From NCBI GenBank assembly GCA_963556695.1, contig CAUWAG010000017.1, positions 124,001 through 188,000 on the forward strand: 64,000 bases of DNA. The letters run 5' to 3'. Position 1 is the first letter of the stretch; every line of letters starts with the position of its first letter. Shown here piece by piece: positions 30,728 to 41,628 of this stretch. Under the pieces are notes generated by a model. The model saw only the letters and a list, made by a program, of their open reading frames with translations. It had not been told where the DNA came from and did not search any database. This stretch comes from Anthostomella pinea. Lineage: Eukaryota; Ascomycota; Sordariomycetes; Xylariales; Xylariaceae. The translations under genes and the position numbers were made by a program.

Positions 30728-31021
30728 CTAGGCCGTGGACAGAAACTGGACCGTGGGCGGAAACTGGACTGTGGGCGGATACTGAAGCACACTCCTGGCT
30801 CATTTTAAGGTCGACTGAGGTATAGTTCCTATTCTGGCGTGACAAAGGACAAATAATGGCATAATCATACGTAGTAGCTTCGAGAACCTGAAGCCATTTA
30901 TGATCCTTAATAGACAGAAGAACGCCCAAGCTAGACACTAACTGGGGGCTATAAACATAAGCATACTTATGAGCAGAAATTGGACCGTGGGCGGGAACTG
31001 GATCATGAGCCGGAACTGCCC
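30728..31021 (+). repeat. 18-bp GGACCGTGGGCGGAAACT-type motif clusters
   Basis: Three to four tandem variants at 30728-30790 and three at 30965-31021 of (A)CTGGACCGTGGGCGGAA / CTGGATCATGAGCCGGAA, separated by a copy of the dispersed repeat also at 27129. Similar 18-bp units reappear at 53845-53925 and 55512-55550. Confidence 0.75.
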
Positions 31022-31618
31022 TGTATCGCATTCTACCCATTGTGGTCTTCGACCACATCTAGACAACAACTCGGACCCATTTTCTGCTCGTGCTCCAAAT
31101 TTTTGGTCATCGTCAAGTAAGCGTAATGCGACACTCGAAAGACAGAGTAGAGGAACTTCACCCAGACGAAGGAAGTGATCGACATCGTCCTAGTTGTTGC
31201 ATTCTGTGGGGGGCAAGGGGTGGAGCGTCGACCCAATGTCTGCCATGACAATGGTATCTGTCTTGGCCGGCTACGGCGACGACCGATTGCATGAATCCTT
31301 TGGTGCGATCATCAGCATCCCAGATGACCTCACAGTAAAGCAAGCCCGTAAGGTGTGATTCCCTACCTAATGCAACACAACACACGTGGTTCACTCAGGT
31401 CGCCTCACTCTGCCATCTCTATTGGACCGTCCCTTTACGAGGGAGCCTTGCGAATCAGCCTCGCTGTGCGGGGTTTGCATAGTCCTGCCAGCTTCCCGGA
31501 ATCACCAGACCATTTGAACTTACCACTTCAGCAACCCTACGCCCATGGGAGCTGATATGGTCGATGTCCTGCTTCATGCATAGCTCCACAACTTTTCAAC
31601 CATAGCCGAAGACTCAAG
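31022..31618. other. No gene seen
   Basis: Upstream region of the gene starting at 31619. Short overlapping frames on both strands lack recognisable features. Confidence 0.35.
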
Positions 31619-32635
31619 ATGACAACAAGTCGCCGGGAGTACGCCTTCCGCGCGTACTCGAATACTTCGGCAGGAGCTCTTGTCAGTGGGCGGGGTCCCC
31701 GTCCCCGACACACGCCGCCAATCGCCATCCACAGGGAATTCGACCGGCACCGGGATCTCAACAACAGGGTTCCCACATCACTAGTGTCAGTGAGTCGACG
31801 AGTCATCGACACTCTACGCCGCGCTTTCAACAAGCACTACCGAGACAACGAGCCGGCCGACCAGATTTGGATCGCTATAATCCGCCTCCCCGAAGAAACA
31901 GCCGACGGTGTGGTCTTCCACAAAGCATTGGACCTAGCGGCAGGACACGGGGACGAAGCCAAGTTCACGTATGAGATAGTATTCGAATGGGAGATCCCAG
32001 AACATTACGTTGAGCACAGGGTTTCTGTGCAAACTCTGATCGACCGAGGTTTAGACCTTCGAAACTATCGAGTCACGAACGAGGCTTTGCTACCTGCGAT
32101 AAGTGAATTGCGCTCTGTGCTGGCAAAGAAGCTCTTGGAGTTCTCCCGTGGGGGGAACTATTCACGGGAGGATGATTGCTACGATACAGGGGTAAACCTG
32201 GCTTTCTGGGCAAGAGATTTCGGAGCACGAGCACCGACCAGGTATATCGCCAACCAAATGTTTAACGATCTGCTAGGTCCCGTAACCTACTTCTGTGGCG
32301 ACGACCAAAGGATGAGGTTTAGCTACTGCGATGTGTGTTTCGAGTTCAGTGACTTATGTCACCTCGAGGACGGCATGAAGTTCGTCGAGAAGCTCAAGAA
32401 TTACGGCGGTACGGAGGATTACGACGACTGGCTGGATTACGCATTTTACAAATGGCGAGAGTGTGTCATGGAGCTCGAGTGTATCGAAGACTGGTTCCGC
32501 GACCGGGCCACCAAATGCACCGAATGCACCGAATCTATCTATCATGAGGGTGCGACACTCATAGCTTCGAAGAAAGAGGTCATGGAAGAATGGAAGAGGC
32601 TATTGAGACCTCTAGTATTATTGGAGGGGTCGTAG
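31619..32635 (+). CDS. Hypothetical fungal protein, DUF7587-like N-terminal domain
   Basis: Single-exon 338-codon frame. The N-terminal half starts with REYAFRAYSNTSAGALVSG, then LNNRVPTSLVSVSRRVIDTL, WIAIIRLP and TYEIVFEWEIPEHYVEHRVS. This succession (FRxxS near the start, an [S/T]SLVSVS patch, a closing FEWEIP..YV..RVS strand) resembles the fungal DUF7587-type domain. An Arg...Ser-x-Ser...Glu order faintly recalls ADP-ribosyltransferase folds, but that is speculation. The C-terminal half is acidic and Cys-containing (CDVCFEF, KCTECTES), possibly metal binding. No membrane segment or signal peptide. Intact frame in a decayed neighbourhood suggests selection or recent arrival. Confidence 0.5.
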   Translation: MTTSRREYAFRAYSNTSAGALVSGRGPRPRHTPPIAIHREFDRHRDLNNRVPTSLVSVSRRVIDTLRRAFNKHYRDNEPADQIWIAIIRLPEETADGVVFHKALDLAAGHGDEAKFTYEIVFEWEIPEHYVEHRVSVQTLIDRGLDLRNYRVTNEALLPAISELRSVLAKKLLEFSRGGNYSREDDCYDTGVNLAFWARDFGARAPTRYIANQMFNDLLGPVTYFCGDDQRMRFSYCDVCFEFSDLCHLEDGMKFVEKLKNYGGTEDYDDWLDYAFYKWRECVMELECIEDWFRDRATKCTECTESIYHEGATLIASKKEVMEEWKRLLRPLVLLEGS

Positions 32636-33631
32636 CCAGCAAATGGTCCTGTCCATCAGGACCATTCGAGTACTGCTGATACGAAACGAGTCCCTGCTAC
32701 CCAGCAGGTTGTCATGTCATCGTCAATAGATTGGTGTGTGTTCGTAGAATGGTGTCCAGGCCGGAGACAAGTACAAGCAGACTCACAGAAAGAAAGAGAC
32801 CCAAGATGGCTCGCAGCTGGATCATTATGGTGCTATCAACTAGTCATGACCACGCATTCCTAGCTGCTTCTTGACTTGCCTCGGAACCTATGCCATGACC
32901 AGCCTTCATGCCAATACCCGCTGCTAGGTTATTTCATCATTGCCGGCAGTAGGCACTCCTCGAGGAGTATGGTGATACCAATCGTCATGTTCTCTTTGCC
33001 AGCAGTTGACTGACATTGGACGAGACATTGATCAGTCCTGGATTCATAACCCACCCAGGCCCCCAGATGAGTTTCGCTGCTGGCCGGTAGCTGCCAGTTA
33101 TCAGCCCACAATGTTGCGAGTTGCTGACCCATTGTCGTCAGATCGAGAAACCTAAGCCTATGCGGTGTATTTCTGTTGCGGCAAAGCTGCTGCTGTTCGT
33201 CAGATTGCCGAACACAGGCCAGGATCCCTCGCTGGTACACGAGGACGAGAACCACCAAGACTGATGGCACTCTTCGGACGGTTTCGAGAATGTTTACTAC
33301 ATGAACAGCAAGCGACATGGAGCGCGGCGTTAGACATCGGTCATAAAGATATACAGGTAGACAAGCGGTCGAGAAATTACATCATCCGCATTTGGGCCGG
33401 AAGAAATGGAAATAGACGATTCCATTGAGGGATTCAATCATGACATAACACTGCATTTAGCAGCATTCCAAGATGGCCAAGCAGTGAGATAGTTCGACCC
33501 AAAGGCAGGACCTGCCAGTCCTTTATAGAACAGTCTCTACCTAGCTAGCACACTCCTTGATAATGGAAGCAGGAAACTTCAGTATTGAACCAATCTCGAC
33601 TACGTGACTTACCACTCCCTGCGACTGTCAC
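32636..33631. other. No gene; dispersed repeat near 32810-32905
   Basis: The stretch CATTCCTAGC.GC..CTTGACTTGCCT at ~32850-32890 and its flanks recur near 38840-38880, so an old dispersed repeat is present. A 129-codon minus-strand frame (32929-33318) has no recognisable features. The 3' end of the DUF7924 gene lies at the right border. Confidence 0.45.
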
Positions 33632-35667
33632 TCAAGTCCAGTAACCATCTGGGGCCGCCGTCGGCTGCTCTTCGGTTGATAAATCCGTCATGAAGCTTGC
33701 TAGTGGTTCTGCGACCAAGCCAAACGACGCAAGTGCCGGACCGTGGTCTTGCTGCTCGTCCTCTGGGTAGTAATACTCGGGGGGAACCAGTCCCCCGTCG
33801 GTATCTTGGGGTGTAGTGTAGTCGCCATCAACAACGAAGCTTTGCAGCTTCTGAGCTGGGTAAGATAGCTCCGCATGGGCGTGTTGCGAGGTTGTCTCAT
33901 CCCATCCCAAATACCCTTCACTTGCCCCGCCGCTTGGTCCCTGCACGCTGTTGGATCTGCTGCTGCTTCTGCGCGACGTTGAAGATTTGCGCTTCTTGCT
34001 AGTAGTGGTGGCAGAACCATGGGATGGTGGTTGGCGGGACTTCGCATGTCCTGCAGCCTTATTCCTGTTTTCCTCAAGGATGGTGTCCAATGCATCCCTA
34101 ATCTGCGCCAGATGTGTGTCCTTTCCCCAATCGAGAATGTTTCGAACGTGTTTGCGAAAGTTCTTAAAATGCTCTGGGTCTGATAGCAGGAAAGCATTAA
34201 CCCGTTGGAGGGAATAGTTCAAATCATCTTCCTTCCACGATACATAGAGCTGGGCGGTATTATTGTCCATGGCAATGCAATAGGATAAATTGTCGATACG
34301 TTGCACGCTCGGGTGATTCGGCAACGAGGTATTCAATTGGTTGACGGCTTCCAGACACGCTGATGAAGCACCTGCGCACTGATTTGTAGCAACCCAGAGG
34401 TCGCCTCGAGTGCCTCCGGCAGCTTTGAATTCGATGGCGAAGAAGGGAAACCTAAGCCCTTGTGCTGTCGCTTCCCCAAACCGTGCATTTCGAGGATGTA
34501 GAGCCTCTTGGGCTAAGAATTGTGGCTGGGTGAAGGCCCTATCCCTGAGAGCGCCGGAGTATCCGTAGAGTAGATCAGGTTTCGGCCCAGAAACCTTAAA
34601 CTGGCTTTCAGGGTTGTTGGGAATGAGATGAGAAGACATTAAGGATGACTTGGCACTTTCCAAGCCTGCCGAGCGTCCGTAGGCGAGGTCCCAGTTTTTT
34701 GGAAACACTGTATCTGTGAAGAATTCTTCCACATCCGCCTCAGTGCATCCCCTTTGCAGATCTTCCATCCTGTCAAGATATCCGCTGATTTGTTCGGACG
34801 GACTCGGAGAATCCCGCTCTGCTCGTAATGTCTCGACATGACTGGAGATATGACCAGGAAGCTGAGTATTGGCATGCCTAATATCAATGCCATTCGAGTT
34901 CAGGTTGTTCTGACGATAGGACGGATGGCGAACGCTGGCAGTGCTAGAGGCAGAATCCTCTGTTGCCTGGTATGAACGGCGGGATCTAGTAGAAGCTGGT
35001 GTCGGCGGCAACATAAACCTATCGGCGTCCCGTGTGTGGCCCATCTCTGGCGCTGATCTTGCAAGCTGTCTCGAAATGGGGACGTCGTCCAAATGGTGCA
35101 GATGGCTATCCGACCGGCTCTGTTTCTCTCGGTCCGATCCGACGGACTCGAGCCACTCGGAAACAAAGTTGTGGATAGATGCGGGACCGGCGGCCGGATG
35201 GACGGGTTCGACAAAGTCCTTGAGGAACGAAGCGTATGGATGCTTGGGAGGGTTGGGCTTTGGCTGTTGTAGAGTTGTCTGCACGAGCTGCCCCATTAGT
35301 TGTGGACGTGTGTGGGCGATCGTTGTCATACCTTGCCAGCCTGCTCTGCTTTCTCGTCATCGACGCCAGGTTGCTGCGTGTCCGGCCTTGTCAATCGGGC
35401 TCTATTCGCGGGCGACGGATTACTCTCTGTCGTGTCGAGTCGCCTCTTTCGAGCCTGCGTGGGTATCGTGTCTCCGGCGGGATCTCCGCTCCCTGGAGAC
35501 TGCTCTCGGTAGCTCTGCGGAAGCTCTGTACCTGATGGATTAACAAGTCTTCCCGCAGTGTCATTTGCAACAGCGTCCAGCAGCGTTTCTTGCAAAGCCT
35601 TGGACAGTTGCACACGGGAGCGGCGGGTCCGCGCTTTGGAAACTCCGCTGTTCATGGCGAGGAGCAA
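33632..35667 (-). CDS. DUF7924-domain protein with PD-(D/E)XK-type motif, two exons
   Basis: Exon 1 (35667-35332, 112 codons) is basic (KARTRRSRVQLSKALQETLL, SPANRARLTR). A 44-bp intron with GTATGA donor and GGGGCAG acceptor joins it at phase 0 to exon 2 (35287-33632), giving 663 residues. The core has KPDLLYGYS, RFPFFAIEFKAAGGTRGDLW, ATNQCAGASSACLEAVNQLN, AQLYVSWKEDDL and FRKHVRNILDWGKDTHL, the DUF7924 signature. PD in PKPDLL with E-F-K in AIEFKA fits a PD-(D/E)XK nuclease fold; activity is inferred only. A Ser/Lys-rich linker and acidic tail follow. Intact. Related fungal genes are numerous and often near repeats. Confidence 0.8.
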
Positions 35668-36424
35668 GCTGACGCACGCGGAGGAGGTGAGATTTCTATC
35701 AGCGCTCAGGCTGGCCGACGGAAAAGGCCTGCTGCGAGCAGCAATGCCGTTCGTTTCATCAAAAGCAGTTGCAAAAGAGTTGTTTGGGTCGAGGTGATTT
35801 GGGACTCGGCGTCACAAAAATCCACTCCTTTAGGCATCAGGACGTGGGGGCGGCTAAAGATTGGCTGTCGGGCAGCTCCCGCAGCTACCGTGTGTGTGGG
35901 GTCGTTGGGATCTTGGCCTCCTATTCGCTCCAGGCAGAGGAAAATGGAGCGGCCACAAAAGATTGGCCAACTTGTTGCGGGGCAGTTCGTGTGGCGAGCC
36001 GCCGAGGTCGCAATTTTGCTCGCTATAGGCCAATCGCTCGTCCGCGCTGAAGTCGTCACACACCCCCTCGAGCCCCTTGGCTGCGACGACTGACACACCC
36101 TGCCCCAATTGTACGGTGGGTCAAGATCGACACGAAACCCCGAGCCGAGAACAGCGTAGACTGGCAGGCTAACGGCGGAGAGCCTGTTCAGTTCCAGGCA
36201 GCAGACACCATGCCGCAGAGTCCACTATCGCATGACAGGGGTACAGTTCATTGCGGCTCAGACGGAGCCGCGGAACGAGCCCGCCCCCACTCCAAAGGCT
36301 CGATACAAACCCTCGCCACACATCCCCCCCCCTGTATGCGCATCAGGCCGTGTCTTGTCACCAGCATGCTACACTATCGATGACCGTGAACCTATCAAAT
36401 GTCACCATGGGGAGATCCTCAGAT
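35668..36424. other. Upstream region of the DUF7924 gene
   Basis: Overlapping frames on both strands are GC-rich shadows without recognisable motifs. Presumably promoter and 5' untranslated sequence of the minus-strand gene. Confidence 0.35.
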
Positions 36425-36835
36425 CTATTCGCCATGAGGCTTGCCCTTACCATTGGGCTGCTGCTTCTCCCGTCTAGTGACCTCGTTATCTGGCATACGC
36501 CCAAACTGCAGCGTGATGCCAGTCTGGTTCTGGATCGTGGACATCAGGGGCGGCAGAAGCTGGTAGACGTTCCGCATTGTAGCGGTGCTGTCCTGAACCG
36601 AGCCGCTGCCACTTCCACCGGCTCCCGACCCAGCCTCGGCACCGGTGTTCCAGACACTGATCTTGGGTTGCATGCCGCTGACGGCCGTGGCATTGGCCTT
36701 AGAAAGCTCGACGAACGTGCCCTTCTCGATCATCATGTACTGCAGGAGACCGGCCGGGCCGCCGAAGGCGTGGCTCATCTTATGATAGGTCTCGGCCATG
36801 GCCGCCATACCCTCAGCCTCCTTGAGATTCTTCTG
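36425..36835 (-). pseudogene. Flotillin-like C-terminal fragment
   Basis: On the minus strand KNLKEAEGMAAMAETYHKMS, AFGGPAGLLQYMMIEKGTFV, ELSKANATAVSGMQPKISVW and NTGAEAGSG read as the C-terminal domain of fungal flotillin-like (SPFH) proteins. The frame starts abruptly at ~36835 after a stop, with no N-terminal SPFH domain upstream, so it is a truncated duplicate. The region to its right is a dispersed repeat. Confidence 0.75.
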
Positions 36836-37203
36836 TTACTAAACAGTCATCTACTACGGAAGTCTACCTGAGCAAGACCCGTGGCTCAAAATGACTCTCT
36901 TGGTAATCTTGGCGTGAAGTGGAGGGCAATAAGCAGCGTCACAATTTTTTGGAAACTCGGACAAGAGGAGGAAGAACGCAGAGGATTGTCCACCTGCCAT
37001 TGGGGCAGACACGACCGACAGAATACATGTCCTGGCCAGTGTTAGTAATATATATTCGCGCGAATAGAGCCCTCACATACCGCAATTACTAAATGCGACC
37101 GGCTCTTTATTGTTTTCGCGACATATTGCGCATTCACGCCCTTTGCTCACCGTTGCTCGCGCGAGCAAGGGTGAGCAAAGTCTGGTCACGTGATTCCTAT
37201 TCC
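36836..37203. repeat. Dispersed repeat (36865-36960) and 40-bp palindrome (37141-37180)
   Basis: 36865-36960 matches 19909-20010. At 37141-37180 two 20-bp halves (CTTTGCTCACCGTTGCTCGC and its near-reverse complement) form a palindrome with one mismatch. Two CACGTG-centred palindromes follow at ~37186-37192 and 37208-37219. No gene. Confidence 0.8.
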
Positions 37204-37623
37204 ATGGATCACGTGATCTGGTGCCTTGGGTTCCTTCTGTGTGGCATCCTTGTTCCGATTGGTCTCTTTCGTAGGCCCCCTCTTCTTCAGGCCTGCCAAC
37301 GGGCCGTGGCATTGTTGGTTCGTAACATACGCTACGGCAACGCACTTAAGAGCACCACCAATGCGCTAACGGCAGCAACGGCGGATGGGGCCAACTTGGT
37401 CGGCAGGGCATTAGACCGACACAGCTCAGTTAATGGCTCGTTCGAGAGAGTCTGGAACGATAACGACCTCCCTTCACCTACCTATAATAACGCCAATCAG
37501 ATCACTATCAGCAGCTGGAACAATAATGACGCTACACACACAACCCGCGGAAGTATTCCTTTGCGAGGTATTATGGTGAGAAGAGACCTTATGTTGTCAG
37601 AAGAGAGCAAGTCTGTACTGTAA
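37204..37623 (+). CDS. Small hypothetical protein with one membrane helix
   Basis: A 139-codon frame from the ATG at 37204: a hydrophobic segment WCLGFLLCGILVPIGLF, then an Asn/Thr-rich hydrophilic part (TYNNANQITISSWNNNDATH). No family recognised. It could equally be a chance frame, as neither splice sites nor neighbours support it, and it runs straight into the kinase fragment. Confidence 0.25.
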   Translation: MDHVIWCLGFLLCGILVPIGLFRRPPLLQACQRAVALLVRNIRYGNALKSTTNALTAATADGANLVGRALDRHSSVNGSFERVWNDNDLPSPTYNNANQITISSWNNNDATHTTRGSIPLRGIMVRRDLMLSEESKSVL

Positions 37624-37633
37624 GCTTGTCACA

Positions 37634-37860
37634 GATCTTCACGAGGCGGACTTGGTCTGCGGTGACGCCAAGCCGTACAACGTCCTTGTCGACTGCAAGG
37701 AAAGAGGTCTATGGCTTATAGATTTTTGGCGGCAGCTTTACCCGCACTTGGGTCGACGAGAACAAGGCCGAAATCAAGCAGGGAGATATGCAGGGTGTGG
37801 CGAGGATCCAGGAGTGGCTGGCCAAGAGCCTTGGACTAAAATATCCATCCATGTGTATTG
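37634..37860 (+). pseudogene. Protein-kinase-like fragment (catalytic loop and DFG region)
   Basis: DLHEADLVCGDAKPYNVLVD matches the catalytic loop of fungal kinase-like proteins (GDxKPxNVL), followed by LWLIDF at the DFG position. A 1-bp shift near 37728 then gives GGSFTRTWVDENKAEIKQGD and MQGVARIQEWLAKSLGL. The fragment is preceded by an acceptor-like TTGTCACAG. N-lobe and most of the C-lobe are absent. Confidence 0.65.
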
Positions 37861-39102
37861 CTCTCCTTCTCAATCAAGTTGTAGTCGGCTAAGGAGCGTC
37901 GAAGCCCAATAGACTACGTCGATTCGAGTATTCCTTTTACCTCTACACTAAGTCAACCCGAGGCAGATAATCAAGATAGAACAGTGAATATAAAATAATT
38001 GCGAGTGTCAATTTGAACTAAGCCAGTGTCTTGGTCAAATACTGCTAGCGAAATATCTTGATACAACAGGAGATGAGTCCTTTGATGATCTCGGAGGAGA
38101 AAAGAACTTAGATATCTCTCCTTCCGCCCTGTAGTCACCCTCGCAGTCCTCTGCTGGAGAAACAAATCTAACACGCCGCCTTGTTAGTCCTACGCTTGTT
38201 TCTCTAGACGGCGCCCGTCTAGGCAACACGTGATAGGTTATCTTCGTTGCTAGCATGAGATCAAGCTCACGTACGCGAACTGGCGAAAGCATCTGGTCCT
38301 CCATTTCTTCCTTCAGGAAGGCATTTTGGGGGTGGAATTAGTACCCCTCCGGACCTTGCGGTGCGAATGTCTGGCCGAACAGTGGCCTAGGATACCGCGC
38401 GGCGCTTGTGGATTGGAATGCGAGATTGCGCTGCACCCTCGATTTCGTGAAGAATCTACGGTTGCCAGCTCAATCCATCAAGCTAGAAGGTTGTCGACAC
38501 GGACACAGGCAGGATCGCTGGTGGCTTGGCCATGGCGTTCACGGATGCAGCGCACTTCTCGTAAGCCGCGACGAGGCTGTATATGCGCTATATGTCGCGG
38601 TTTGACCGATGGTAATGACTGTGTATCAATGGTAATAAGGCCGGCACCGACCCCCCTTTACGAAACCGTGGGATCTAAGGTGTCTGCATCCATAGGTCAA
38701 AACAGTCCCTCTGCCTTGTGGTTTGTATATGAATCATCCTGCTGGTGCCCTCATTTGAGCCTCCAACCGCCTGGTTTCTTATCATGAGCGCCATGCCACG
38801 TAAGAATCATCATCGTGCTATCGACCACTCATAGCCAACCATTCCTAGCCGCCCCTTGACTTGCCTTGCAACCTATCTTGACCAACCAGTGGCTTCACCA
38901 GCCAGCGCATCCAGCAGCAGAATTTTGGGCTAGGGCCAAAGGATGGCCAGCTGTGTTCCAGCCGAGACGGGTCCCAGCACCGAAAGGGCGGAACATGAAC
39001 GCGTATCCCGAGGAATTGACAGGGGGTCATAGCTACTATCACTGCGCAGCGCGGCCACCAAAAACGTTCGGGGTGTCTTGGAGTAAGGTCTTCAACCTTT
39101 TC
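37861..39102. other. Unassigned; old dispersed repeat near 38795-38890
   Basis: A 90-codon minus-strand frame (38035-38304) with a Ser/Pro/Arg-rich sequence (SKFFSPPRSSKDSSPVVSRY) could be a gene fragment; family unknown. Near 38795-38890 the sequence resembles 32810-32905. Other frames are unconvincing. Confidence 0.35.
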
Positions 39103-39314
39103 TGTCACGGCGAGCGTACTGGAGAGCTGGGACATGGCCGGCAGCAAGCAGCTATTACTCTATTGACGAGAATATCAAGACTAAGGAGGAAAGGAAGAGA
39201 GGGAAAGCTAGGTACAGCTGGAGGCTGTCCCTTTAAGGGGATCCTCCAGTCAGATCCTTCCCTTATTGGGAGGTATCGGCTTATCATGTGGGAAGGTCTG
39301 TGCAGGGCGTCACA
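39103..39314 (+). mobile_element. Solo LTR, TGTCACGG...CGTCACA family (gypsy type)
   Basis: 212 bp from TGTCACGGCGAGCGTACTGG to GGGCGTCACA, homologous over its length to the LTR inserted in LINE C at 50319-50541, which has a target duplication that fixes the ends. No matching 5-bp flank is seen here, so this copy has been rearranged or mutated at one side. Confidence 0.78.
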
Positions 39315-40189
39315 CCTTTCCTCTCGTCCACCTGCCAAAAGTAATGACTAACCCTGGAAAAGGCGTGTCTTGGGATACGAGGTTTGTCGTCGTCAGTCGG
39401 CAATCGGTGACGCGGATGATTCGAGGTTGAGTGGACTTCGCCCCTTTCTGCCTGTAACGTTTTGCTGGTTTCTAAGATTGACCGGCAGCTGGGCGCCTTG
39501 GCCCAATTCCGCATATCTGAGGTATCATGTTTTCCCAACTAGTGCGATGTGACGTATTACTGTATCATATTCACTTCCCCCCTTTTCCGCTGCGAACATT
39601 TTCCTTCTTCACCTACGTGGTACTACGGTAGGTTCAAATTCTCTGACTGCCACGGGATCTCCTATGACCGGCGAATGAAATTATACGCGGTAACCATTGT
39701 ATATACGCGAACATGTTGTAAACGCTGACATTCAGTTTGTTCAAAATCCCAGGACTGCTCCCAGCTGGATACTATGTTCAACTTTGATTACCACACCTCG
39801 TTGTCTTCCGCCCCTACGGTCCTCGTCATTCCATTCTACCGCTCCGCTATCTCCCTCCGGTCGATCACGTTCACTCCGTTCACTTCTGTTGCGTGGTCAC
39901 GTGACCCACTTGGGCTGGCATATTGCCCACATCCACTGCAGCTGCGCACCACCTCCAGACCTTGAACAACAACACAAATACAGCAGATATGCAACCTTTT
40001 GGCCTTCTTGCTGTGCAACAGGTTATGAGCCCTTATCCGCTCCCGCTACTGCACCTTATTGTTGTTCCTATTGATGGGCACGAATTTTCGCGTTCTTGAC
40101 GACCTTTCGCGACCTCAATAGCCCCAATCCCCGGCAATTCACACGGTTTTTTGTGTGCTGAGACCACCACGGTGCCATTCACAGCACCA
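39315..40189. other. No gene seen
   Basis: Short frames only; separates the solo LTR from the gypsy gag-pol relic. Confidence 0.3.
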
Positions 40190-41553
40190 TTCCGCGAGCG
40201 ATTATACATTTTGCCTTGGTCAGCTGGCGGAGCGTTTCTCGTATCAAGGGCAAGGGGTACCGGTCGGACTGGGTTATGGCGTTCAGGGCTCTGTAGTCGA
40301 CGCAGAAGCGCAGACCACCGCCTGGCTTGCGTGCGAAAAGCACTGGGGCGCCTGCTGAGACGCGCTTGCTCTGATCCATCCCTTGTCAAGGTAGTCTGTT
40401 AGTGTCTTCCGTAACACTAGGAGCTCCTTCCTGGACATGTCGTAGAGCGGTCCGTAAGGCACCCGTTTTGGTCGCCCTTGGTCGTCGACCTCGATATTGA
40501 TAGCGTGATCCCATCCGGTTCGGTGGGGAGGCACCACGCCGTTGTCATCGTCCATGAAATACTGGGCCTCGTCTCGCAGGGCTTCTGGGAGTTGTTCATT
40601 GAGTGAGCGGAGCGTAGGCTTGTCCTTCCTCTTGTTTAGTTTCTTTAATGCTTTGTTGATGTCTTTAATAGTAGCAGAGCCAATTGAAATGGGGCTTTGG
40701 TCACTCTTTGCCCTCTTGATCTCAGCGTTGAAGGTCCTCGCTATTACAAGGTGTGCGGTCTTGATCGACTTGGTCCTCTCGACGACATGGGGATTATCCA
40801 TCCAACCGCTCTCGCGGATTTTTACTCTGTTGTTTGGCGGTCTGATGCGTAGCTGGTGCTTTTTGGCTCTGTGGTGAACATCATTACGTTCACACCATCC
40901 CTTGCCAAGAATAATATCGTAATGGAGGCCTGGGATGACATATCCATAGACCAGCTCCTGCCTGTCGTTGATGTTGCAGGTAGGGTTTGGCCTGTCCCTG
41001 CGGAACTTGGAGTCGTCGCCGTCTGCAGCGAGCTTAAGCTTCCGCTGGCTGATCTGTTTGCGTGGGAGATGTCTTCGGTTCACGAAGCTTTCGCTAAATG
41101 CGGCATAGGGCAAGCAGCCCGTGTCGAAAAGAGCAGAGGTATAGAATGTGTTGTCTATCAGCGTATCTATGAGAAACGGAACGCTGTCTAACCTCTTCTC
41201 CGCTGCTTCCATCTGCTCCTGTGACGGTGACTGGTACAGATCCTCTGCGAAAACATTCGTGTTTGGCCTCTGAGCTCGACTTCGCTCAGAGGCTAGTCTT
41301 TTGACAAACCGGATGACGTGCTGTCGTTGGTGATGGCAGCCAGAGGGTGGTGAGCAAAGCCTGTGTAGTCACAGTCGCCAAACCTGTGCGATGGATTCTT
41401 GCCGCAGCGGATGCATCGTCCAGCAGATTCGCGGTTGCAATACTCTGTAGCCGTGATAGGTGGTGCCTTTGGACGTGTGTCCCTCGTGCTCCCGTGTCCT
41501 TGTCGTCCTCCGATGCGATGCTCGAGGTTGAACAGGTCACATAGATGCAACAA
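40190..41553 (-). pseudogene. Ty3/gypsy gag-pol relic
   Basis: Read leftward: gag end with a CCHC knuckle (CIRCGKNPSHRFGDC, ~41420-41380), protease region with ALFDTG (active-site Asp; ~41115), the PR-RT connector with DNGVVPPHRTGWDHAINIEV, then RT start ([20 protein letters not shown]; after a frameshift near 40370 [20 protein letters not shown]). RNase H and integrase are missing and no LTR pair flanks it. At 41553-41629 the gag ends abruptly at the neighbouring inverted-repeat element. Confidence 0.85.
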
Positions 41554-41628
41554 TATCTAAGGAAGAAGAGGCAAGGTCGGAAGAGAACGGGGAAGCTAGG
41601 GGTATATATGTACATAGAATATTTTAAT

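Noticed and set aside
39098..39319. Target duplication around the solo LTR at 39103
   Set aside because: The flanks TTTTC and CCTTT do not match.
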